Shown here piece after piece: positions 28,001 through 33,850 of a DNA stretch of 33,850 bases. Under the pieces are notes generated by a model, which saw only the letters and a list, made by a program, of their open reading frames with translations, had not been told where the DNA came from and did no database searches. Origin of the DNA: an uncultured Christensenellaceae bacterium (GTDB taxonomy: Bacteria; Bacillota_A; Clostridia; Christensenellales; UBA3700); assembly GCA_944381335.1 (NCBI GenBank), contig CALWKT010000005.1, forward strand, positions 1-33,850, written 5' to 3'. The position numbers and the translations under genes are program-made. How positions within the stretch are numbered: the first letter of the stretch is position 1; each line of letters opens with the position of its first letter.

Positions 28001-28465
28001 CTACGAAAACGGCGAAAATGTACTGATTGCCTGCTCTGCGTCAACGACAGCGATCTGCCCGTCGTCACCGCCCGCAACGGCGACCGTGTACCCTTTTATG
28101 ACGTAAGGATAGCGCGTTCCAGGCGTAAAATCGCCGCCTTTCCTGACCTCGGAGAGCTTTATCCCCTCTCCGGTCAGCTTGCATTTCGCTTCGTACGCCG
28201 TCCAGTTGCGGACGTCCTTCATTCCGGCGGGGACCTTCCGTCCGTCCTTCTCGACGTCAATCCCGACGGGCGTATCCGAGCATGCCATAACGACAAGTCC
28301 CGTGGTATGAGAAAATGAAATGCGGTAATTATCGCTGACGGGAGCGCCATTTTTTGTTCTGGTTATCTTCCCGACGGGCGCCATTCCTCTCTTTCCGAGC
28401 GCAACATCCGCCATTTCAGCCAGTTCGTCCGTCGTGACGCCTGATACGGTATAGAATATCAGCAT
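28001..28465 (-). CDS. short Sfp/AcpS-superfamily 4'-phosphopantetheinyl transferase
   Basis: Transfers phosphopantetheine from CoA to a carrier protein. The key motifs are there: ISFSHTTG (49-56), PVGIDVE with metal ligands Asp70 and Glu72, and W88-x3-EA-x2-K96 with Glu92. It has 154 residues, whereas Sfp-type enzymes have about 220-240; the N-terminal half is reduced. This suits a compact carrier-protein enzyme. ATG overlaps the malQ stop by 7 nt, so translation is coupled to malQ, while acpP downstream has a separate promoter. No terminator is seen between it and acpP. Confidence 0.82.
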   Translation of the reverse strand: MLIFYTVSGVTTDELAEMADVALGKRGMAPVGKITRTKNGAPVSDNYRISFSHTTGLVVMACSDTPVGIDVEKDGRKVPAGMKDVRNWTAYEAKCKLTGEGIKLSEVRKGGDFTPGTRYPYVIKGYTVAVAGGDDGQIAVVDAEQAISTFSPFS

Positions 28466-29967
28466 ATTTCGTTGTTTCTGCCGTACAGACAGTTGACGTA
28501 ATGGAAATAGCCTTTATCAACGCTGTTCATCGCGTCACGCGTAGCCCTGAACGTCCAGTTGCCGTCCGCAACGCCGGGAGTATTCATTCTGCAATCCCCG
28601 CCGTAACCGCACAGATCCTGGAAAGGCACTACGGCAAGCCTGCAGCAACTTGAAATAAGACGTCTTATGAATATCTTGGTCGCCTTGCAATCGTAACCGC
28701 CGCCCCCGAAGTCCTTGCGGTCGCACTCGATATATCTCAGCATATAGTCGAGAATGTTTTCCTTGAGTCCGTACATCCAGCCCAGAGTCGTGTTGTTGTC
28801 GTGAGTCGCCGTATATCCGACGCAGTTGCGGCTGAAATTGTGCGGCAGATGTATGCTGTCGCCGTCCTCGAAACCGAACTGCATGACCCTCATGCAAGGA
28901 AGACCCAGTTTCGCAAGCAGGTCGTTGACCTTTTCGTCTATTATCCCGAGGTCTTCGGCAATAAAACAATCCTTGTCGTGTTTTTTGAATACCTTGGCGA
29001 ACAGTTCTTCGCCGACGCCTTCGCCCCACTCGCCGTTCTTTGCGGTGGTCTCGCCGTAATCGACCGCCCAATATTCGGAAAACGCTCTGAAATGGTCGAT
29101 CCTGAGCACGTCGTACAGCTCCGCCATGCGGTCGAAACGCTTCATCCACCACGAGAAACCGTCCTTTCTCATGTGATCGTAATCGTAGAGAGGATTGCCC
29201 CAGAGTTGTCCCTCTTCGCTGAAATAATCGGGCGGAACTCCGGCGACCTTTTTCGGCTCCAGCCTTTCGTTGAGAAGGAACGCTTCCGGTTCTCCCCAGA
29301 CGTCCGCGCTGTCCATGCTGACGTACATCGGCATGTCTCCGATAAACTTCATTCCCTTTGCGTTGACGCGCTTCTTCGCGTCCTTCCACTGCTCGTCGAA
29401 CAGATACTGCTCGAACACGAAATAGTAATATGCATCCGCGTTCTCTGAGATATAGCCGCGCTTTGCGCCTTCGTTCATACGCTTGTGGCAATCCTGCCAG
29501 TTCCACCAGGGAGCGCCGTTATAACTCTGTTTAAGAGTCATAAACAATGCGTATTCCCTGACCCACGGCGCGCTTTTTTCAAACGCGGCGAGCTCGCATT
29601 TCAGCCTGTCTTTCACGTTGTCGTAAGCCTTCTTCAGCATCGTGCGCTTCGCGTTTATCACCTTGCCGTAATCGACGGCGTACGGATTGCTCTCCTCACA
29701 CGCGCGTCTGTCATCTTCGGATATATATCCCTGCCCTGCAAGCGTTTCGGGGTCGATATACAGATAATTTCCGGCAAACGCGCTGACCCCGGAATAGGGA
29801 GAGTTGCCCAGACCTATCGTCGTGACCGGCAGGATCTGCCAGTAGTGGAAACCGCAACTCAGTGCAAATTCGCAGAAATCGTCGACCTCTTTGCCCAGAC
29901 CGCCTATGCCGTAAGGCGACGGCAAAGAAGAAACGTTGAGTAAAATACCGCTTGATCTTTTTAGCAT
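28459..29967 (-). CDS. malQ: 4-alpha-glucanotransferase (amylomaltase, GH77)
   Basis: Disproportionates malto-oligosaccharides and takes part in glycogen/maltodextrin use. 502 residues from ATG 29967 (AAAGGAA 9 nt upstream); the protein opens MLKRSSGILLNVSSLPSPYG, the GH77 hallmark. The three catalytic acids are visible at the positions expected for the family: Asp near 290 (RIDHFRAF), Glu near 339 (FIAEDLGII) and Asp near 390 (TATHDNNTTLGW). It overlaps the phosphopantetheinyl transferase gene by 7 nt. No other glycogen genes are in the window. Confidence 0.96.
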   Translation of the reverse strand: MLKRSSGILLNVSSLPSPYGIGGLGKEVDDFCEFALSCGFHYWQILPVTTIGLGNSPYSGVSAFAGNYLYIDPETLAGQGYISEDDRRACEESNPYAVDYGKVINAKRTMLKKAYDNVKDRLKCELAAFEKSAPWVREYALFMTLKQSYNGAPWWNWQDCHKRMNEGAKRGYISENADAYYYFVFEQYLFDEQWKDAKKRVNAKGMKFIGDMPMYVSMDSADVWGEPEAFLLNERLEPKKVAGVPPDYFSEEGQLWGNPLYDYDHMRKDGFSWWMKRFDRMAELYDVLRIDHFRAFSEYWAVDYGETTAKNGEWGEGVGEELFAKVFKKHDKDCFIAEDLGIIDEKVNDLLAKLGLPCMRVMQFGFEDGDSIHLPHNFSRNCVGYTATHDNNTTLGWMYGLKENILDYMLRYIECDRKDFGGGGYDCKATKIFIRRLISSCCRLAVVPFQDLCGYGGDCRMNTPGVADGNWTFRATRDAMNSVDKGYFHYVNCLYGRNNEIC

Positions 29968-30032
29968 TTTTTGAAATTCCTTTAAAAATTTGGCGACAAG
30001 TATTGACTTATACGCCTGTAACAACTGTTTTA

Positions 30033-30061
30033 ATTATAACACATCAGTGCTTTCCTATCAA
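30033..30061 (-). promoter_or_regulatory. sigma-A promoter of malQ
   Basis: TTGATA (30061-30056), 17-bp spacer, TATAAT (30038-30033) on the minus strand; leader about 60 nt. Confidence 0.85.
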
Positions 30062-30070
30062 TAGCGATTT

Positions 30071-30103
30071 AAAAAAATCTCCCCCTTTATTCCAAAGAGG
30101 GAG
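30071..30103 (-). terminator. intrinsic terminator of the alpha/beta hydrolase gene
   Basis: Minus strand 10-bp stem CTCCCTCTTT/AAAGGGGGAG (one G-U), 5-nt loop, then A and seven T residues. It begins 9 nt after the stop and lies just upstream of the malQ promoter. Confidence 0.88.
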
Positions 30104-30111
30104 AGAAAGCG

Positions 30112-31218
30112 TCAGGCATTGCGTTCTGCAAGACATTTTTCGAAAAACGCGTTGATCTGATCCATAAAAGCGTCGTCTATCGCAAAAACCGTTTCCTTGT
30201 CGCTGTATTCGTATCTTATATCCACGTTGTACTGGAAAGTGTTGTACTGCGAAGTCTTGACGATGTTGCTCTTCTTTCCGACAATGCTTGCCGCGATCTT
30301 CTTTTCGTCTTCGATCGGGCGGCTCATCGTGTGCCCTCTGTCCTCGAAAAGCAAAAATTCGGCTTTGGGATTGGTGATCTCGTCGCGGTGCGCCATGATC
30401 GAGCAGGAATACGGCACGGTCGGGTCGTCCTTGCTGTGAGAAACCAGGACTCTGCCTTTATATTTGTTTATGCCCGAAACGCCGGTGCCTCCCGCATATT
30501 TGCCGAACTTGACCTTTTCCACCAGCGTATTCCACGGCTTGTAGAGGATCGCCAGCTTGCCGACGTATCTCTGCGCATGGAAATACATCGTATCCCACGT
30601 GTTGTTGAAGCCGCTCAGCGTAGCGACTCCGACAAGTTCGTCGTGCCCGTAGTTGAGCACGTTCGCGCTGGCGTAGCCAGACCAGCTATGTCCGTAGATA
30701 AGCACGGGCATGCCATTGAAACGTGACTGCGATTTTATAAACTCGAGCGCGTTGTGCAGATCGATCTTGGACTGATTGAGCCCGTAAATGCTCTTTCCTT
30801 CGCTTGTACACGTACCCGTCATGTCGAACGTGAAAACGTCGTACCCCTTGCGCACGAAATACTGAGTGCGGTTGAGGTAGCCGTCCATATTGCAGCCTAT
30901 CCCGTGGCATACAAGCACGAGCGCTTTGCCTTTTTTGCCGTCCTTTGCGGTATAAAGATAGGCTCCCAGCTTGTTTTTCCCGGAATAAAAATCCATTTTC
31001 TCGCGTTTCATCACGTCCTTGTAATCGTCATAAGTGACCGTATTGCACATAGGCGTAACCCGGGTCCCGAAAACGGCATCGTAAATTATCAGCGCGGCTA
31101 CGTAAGGAATGACGACGGTCCATCCCAGCAAAAAGAAGACCGTAAAAAAGCCGATCTTCATAAGCATGGGAACTGTCCCCTTTTTCCTTCTCTTTTTAAC
31201 CAGTTTTTTATCGTTCAT
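30112..31218 (-). CDS. membrane-anchored alpha/beta hydrolase
   Basis: 368 residues. A basic N-terminus (KKLVKKRRKKG) is followed by one membrane segment (about 21-46), so the catalytic domain probably faces outside, although orientation by the positive-inside rule is inferred. The hydrolase domain has the oxyanion strand VLVCHGIGCN (102-110), the nucleophile Ser178 in GHSWSG, Asp in SHSKDDPTVP and His in DRGHTMSR. Substrate unknown: esterase, lipase or peptidase-like. GAGGT precedes the ATG. It is monocistronic with its own promoter and terminator. Confidence 0.85.
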   Translation of the reverse strand: MNDKKLVKKRRKKGTVPMLMKIGFFTVFFLLGWTVVIPYVAALIIYDAVFGTRVTPMCNTVTYDDYKDVMKREKMDFYSGKNKLGAYLYTAKDGKKGKALVLVCHGIGCNMDGYLNRTQYFVRKGYDVFTFDMTGTCTSEGKSIYGLNQSKIDLHNALEFIKSQSRFNGMPVLIYGHSWSGYASANVLNYGHDELVGVATLSGFNNTWDTMYFHAQRYVGKLAILYKPWNTLVEKVKFGKYAGGTGVSGINKYKGRVLVSHSKDDPTVPYSCSIMAHRDEITNPKAEFLLFEDRGHTMSRPIEDEKKIAASIVGKKSNIVKTSQYNTFQYNVDIRYEYSDKETVFAIDDAFMDQINAFFEKCLAERNA

Positions 31219-31235
31219 CTTTACCTCACATATAA

Positions 31236-31264
31236 ATTATACCACGTTTGTATCTTTATTGCAA
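31236..31264 (-). promoter_or_regulatory. sigma-A promoter of the alpha/beta hydrolase gene
   Basis: TTGCAA (31264-31259), 17-bp spacer, TATAAT (31241-31236); short leader of about 10-15 nt. Confidence 0.8.
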
Positions 31265-31379
31265 TACTCGTATTCAGATAAAAAGCACATTTGACGGCTG
31301 GCTCCGATGATTTTCAGCCGCATTTCATATTATGTCCTATAAGCCATGAACGACAACTGTTTCCCGTAGAAATTTTAGT

Positions 31380-31410
31380 AAAAAAATACGCCGTACGTTT
31401 CCGTACGGCG
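31380..31410 (-). terminator. intrinsic terminator of the ribosomal alpha operon
   Basis: Minus strand perfect 9-bp stem CGCCGTACG/CGTACGGCG with GAAA tetraloop, then TA and a T-run. It lies 20 nt after the rplQ stop and closes the rpsK-rplQ transcript. Confidence 0.92.
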
Positions 31411-31429
31411 CAATTTTGCTTTGTTTGAA

Positions 31430-31954
31430 TTACTTCTTCACGGGGGTCTCTTTTACGAGTTCGACGATCGCTACTTCAGCGCCGTCGCCGCGTCTCTGAC
31501 CGAGTTTCACAACTCTGGTGTAACCGCCCTTCTGACCGCAATCGTTAGCACGCTTTGCATAGAAAGGTGCGTACTCTCTGAACAGCTTCTCTATGAGAGG
31601 ATGCTTTACGGCTGCGAGGCGCTTGTTGTAATCGCCTTTGCTTTCCTTTTCGTCTTTGACGGGTTTCATCTCTCTGAGTTTAGCCATCATGGTACGTCTT
31701 GCAGCGAGCTTTCTGACGCCGTCAACGGTCTCCTCGACGGTGACGGTCTCGCCCTTTGCGTTGACCTTTTCTTTCTTCACTACCGCGACGTCCTCATAGG
31801 TGTTGATCGCGAGCGTGATCATTTTTTCTGCGTATTTCTGAACCTCTTTAGCTCTGCCGACAGTCGTCTCGAGGCGCCCGTACCAAAGCAGTTCCGAAGC
31901 CTGACTGCGGATCATAGCCATTCTTTGTTCACTGGTTCTACCCAATTTTCTCAT
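31430..31954 (-). CDS. rplQ: 50S ribosomal protein L17, with internal insertion
   Basis: Large-subunit protein near the exit tunnel. The N-terminal MRKLGRTSEQRMAMIRSQAS and C-terminal GGYTRVVKLGQRRGDGAEVA are typical. It has 174 residues against about 115-130 in most bacteria; the extra ~50 residues, Lys/Glu-rich, lie between about 57 and 115. It is last in the alpha operon, 14 nt after rpoA, with AAGGAGAA about 8 nt before the ATG. Confidence 0.96.
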   Translation of the reverse strand: MRKLGRTSEQRMAMIRSQASELLWYGRLETTVGRAKEVQKYAEKMITLAINTYEDVAVVKKEKVNAKGETVTVEETVDGVRKLAARRTMMAKLREMKPVKDEKESKGDYNKRLAAVKHPLIEKLFREYAPFYAKRANDCGQKGGYTRVVKLGQRRGDGAEVAIVELVKETPVKK

Positions 31955-31968
31955 TGCTTCTGTTCTCC

Positions 31969-32922
31969 TTATTCGTCCTTACTGCGCAGGTCAAATCCCA
32001 GTTCTCTGATCTTCTTGATGACCTCGTCGAGAGACTTCTTGCCGAGGTTTCTGACCTTGAGCATTTCCTCTTCGGTCTTCTTGGTAAGATCCTGAACGGT
32101 GTGGATACCCGCTCTCTTCAAGCAATTGTAGGAACGTACGGACAAGTCCAGATCCTCGATGCTTGTTTCAAGTTTTCTGTGAGTCTTCTCGTCGTCCTGA
32201 GAGATCAGAATTTCTCTGCCCTTCATCGTGTCGACGAGGTTTACGAACAAGTTGACGTGATCTTCCATGATCTTCGCGGAAAGGCTGATGACCTCGCGCG
32301 GAGAGAAAGTGCCGTTCGTGGTGACGTTTATCGTCAGCTTGTCGTAGTTTATGTTCTGTCCAAGACGCGTGCTCTCGACTGCGTAACTCGCGCTCTCCAC
32401 CGGGGTGAAGATGGAGTCGACGGGGATATATCCGAGGGGCTGGGTTTCGTCCTTGTTCTCGTTTGCGGAAACGTAACCTCTGCCTACGCCGATCGTGATC
32501 TCCATTTTAAGATCTGCGCCTTCGTCGAGCGAGCAGATATACATATCGGGGTTGAGAATTTCGATCTCGGAACCGTGCTGTATATCGCCTGCGGTGACGA
32601 TGCCTGCCGTATTCTTTTCAATGGTGACGACCTGTCTGAAATCCTTGTCTTCGGTATGAGCCTTTACAGCGAGACCCTTGATGTTGAGGATGATCTCGGT
32701 GACGTCCTCTTTAACTCCGGGAATAGAGCTGAATTCGTGCCTTACGCCCTCGATCTTGATACCGACGGGAGCCGCGCCCGGAAGCGCGCTGAGAAGGATC
32801 CTTCTCAGGCAGTTTCCCAGAGTGGTACCGAATCCGCGTTCGAGCGGCTCGACGATAAACTGCATTTCTCTGCCTTCGTTTGTCTCTACGCACTCGATTC
32901 TCGGTTTCTGAATTTCTATCAT
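31969..32922 (-). CDS. rpoA: RNA polymerase alpha subunit
   Basis: 317 residues, usual length. The N-terminal domain (about 1-230) dimerises and scaffolds beta/beta' (FGTTLGNCLRRILLSALPGA near 30-50). The C-terminal domain (about 250-317) contacts UP elements and activators through its helix-hairpin-helix (LSVRSYNCLKRAGIHTVQDL). AGGAGG lies 5 nt before the ATG. It sits in the conserved order rpsK-rpsD-rpoA-rplQ. Confidence 0.98.
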   Translation of the reverse strand: MIEIQKPRIECVETNEGREMQFIVEPLERGFGTTLGNCLRRILLSALPGAAPVGIKIEGVRHEFSSIPGVKEDVTEIILNIKGLAVKAHTEDKDFRQVVTIEKNTAGIVTAGDIQHGSEIEILNPDMYICSLDEGADLKMEITIGVGRGYVSANENKDETQPLGYIPVDSIFTPVESASYAVESTRLGQNINYDKLTINVTTNGTFSPREVISLSAKIMEDHVNLFVNLVDTMKGREILISQDDEKTHRKLETSIEDLDLSVRSYNCLKRAGIHTVQDLTKKTEEEMLKVRNLGKKSLDEVIKKIRELGFDLRSKDE

Positions 32923-32948
32923 ATATACCTCCTGCTAAACGCCGTCGA

Positions 32949-33572
32949 TTATTTGGAATACAACTCGACGATGAGATGCTCTTCGATCTTCTGCTCCACG
33001 TCGCTTCTTTCGGGCAGCTCGACAACTTTGCCGGTGAGGGTCGCGTTGTCAAACTCAAGCCACTTGGGAAGACCGATGGAATTTGCCGCCTTGAGCTCTT
33101 CGAAAATCTTCTTGTCTTTCTTGTTTTCCTTCACTGCGATAACGTCGCCCTTCTTTACGAGATAAGAAGGAATGTTCACGTTTTCGCCGTTGACGGTGAT
33201 GAGACCGTGGTTGACGATCTGTCTTGCCTGAGCTCTGCTTGAAGCGAGGCTGAGGCGGAATACTACGTTGTCGAGTCTTCTTTCGAGAAGAATGAGCATG
33301 TTGTCACCGGTGATGCCTCTCATGGTCTCAGCCTTGTCGAAGTAACCCTTGAACTGCTTCTCGCAAAGTCCGTAAATTCTCTTGGTCTTCTGCTTCTCTC
33401 TGAGCTGAATGGAATAGCCAGAAGCCTTCTTTCTCGCGGTGCCGTGCTGACCGGGAGCGGTGGGACGCTTTGCAAGCGGACACTTCTCCGAAACGCACTT
33501 AGCGCCCTTGAGGAACAACTTTACACCCTCGCGTCTGCACTGACGACAATCGGGTCCTGTATATTTAGCCAT
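32949..33572 (-). CDS. rpsD: 30S ribosomal protein S4
   Basis: 207 residues; small-subunit assembly protein binding 16S rRNA. The N-terminus has four cysteines (Cys9, Cys12, Cys26, Cys31 region: CRQC, then KCVSEKC), the zinc-binding C+ form; many other Bacillota carry the C- form. The S4 RNA-binding domain is near 95-155 ([20 protein letters not shown]). AGGAGGT is 9 nt before the ATG. S4 represses the alpha operon in some bacteria. Confidence 0.98.
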   Translation of the reverse strand: MAKYTGPDCRQCRREGVKLFLKGAKCVSEKCPLAKRPTAPGQHGTARKKASGYSIQLREKQKTKRIYGLCEKQFKGYFDKAETMRGITGDNMLILLERRLDNVVFRLSLASSRAQARQIVNHGLITVNGENVNIPSYLVKKGDVIAVKENKKDKKIFEELKAANSIGLPKWLEFDNATLTGKVVELPERSDVEQKIEEHLIVELYSK

Positions 33573-33590
33573 GTGATTTGTACCTCCTGA

Positions 33591-33850
33591 TTACAGCCTT
33601 CTGCGCTTGGGCGGACGGCATCCGTTGTGAGGAATGGGAGAAACGTCTTTGATCATCGTAACTTCCAGACCTGCTACCTGCAACGCTCTGATTGCGGACT
33701 CTCTGCCCGTACCCGGACCTTTTACGTAGACTTCTACGCTTCTGAGACCGCTCTCGTAAGCGACTTTTGCGGCATCCTCGCTGACCATCTGCGCTGCGAA
33801 AGCGGTGGACTTCTTGGAGCCTCTCAAATTGAGTTTACCACTGCTGGACC
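33591..33850 (-). CDS. rpsK: 30S ribosomal protein S11, partial (N-terminus beyond window)
   Basis: The last ~86 residues of S11; the frame is open to the window edge ([20 protein letters not shown] at the edge). The C-terminus [14 protein letters not shown] is the family signature. It is followed by rpsD after 18 nt. A TTG at 33827 is internal, not a start. Confidence 0.97.
   Translation of the reverse strand, partial: SSSGKLNLRGSKKSTAFAAQMVSEDAAKVAYESGLRSVEVYVKGPGTGRESAIRALQVAGLEVTMIKDVSPIPHNGCRPPKRRRL

Overview
The window reads as a chromosomal segment of an anaerobic low-to-mid GC Bacillota, most likely class Clostridia. Pointers are consensus sigma-A promoters (TTGACA, 17 bp, TATAAT), Shine-Dalgarno sites close to AGGAGG, intrinsic terminators, a type III glutamine synthetase, an ANTAR regulator beside nitrogen genes, a split ferredoxin-fused glutamate synthase, the DapL lysine/peptidoglycan route and a cysteine-rich (zinc-type) ribosomal protein S4. 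I cannot name the genus.

Left arm (1-12.7 kb, minus strand): one long, tightly packed operon runs glnN (GSIII) - asnB - guaA - pyrG - carA - carB - dapF - dapL (dapL runs off the left edge). Gaps are 33 nt or less and several genes overlap. The first gene makes glutamine; asnB, guaA, pyrG and carAB all spend glutamine amide nitrogen, on asparagine, GMP, CTP and carbamoyl phosphate.

Centre (12.6-18.1 kb): a divergent control region of about 300 nt separates glnN from a plus-strand operon. That operon holds a three-gene split glutamate synthase (class II amidotransferase, ferredoxin/FMN synthase domain, GXGXG domain), a second glutamine synthetase (GSI type) and an ANTAR-domain regulator. Both divergent transcripts have a consensus promoter and then, almost at +1, a strong terminator hairpin. 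The two hairpins share an 18-nt element (one mismatch) that can also fold into a small hexaloop hairpin competing with the terminator. My main hypothesis is that the ANTAR protein antiterminates both leaders and so sets glutamine production and use together.

Right of this lie azlCD (branched-chain amino acid export type), a YegP/DUF1508 protein, an open frame for an Ig-like/surface-type protein with no convincing start, a LacI-family regulator, an alpha-galactosidase-like glycosidase, and a divergent OYE-type flavin/Fe-S oxidoreductase. Then come acpP, a very short Sfp-type phosphopantetheinyl transferase overlapping malQ, and a membrane-anchored alpha/beta hydrolase. The right end is the tail of the ribosomal alpha operon (rpsK - rpsD - rpoA - rplQ), entering from beyond the window. 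No tRNA, rRNA, CRISPR, insertion sequence or prophage signal was seen.
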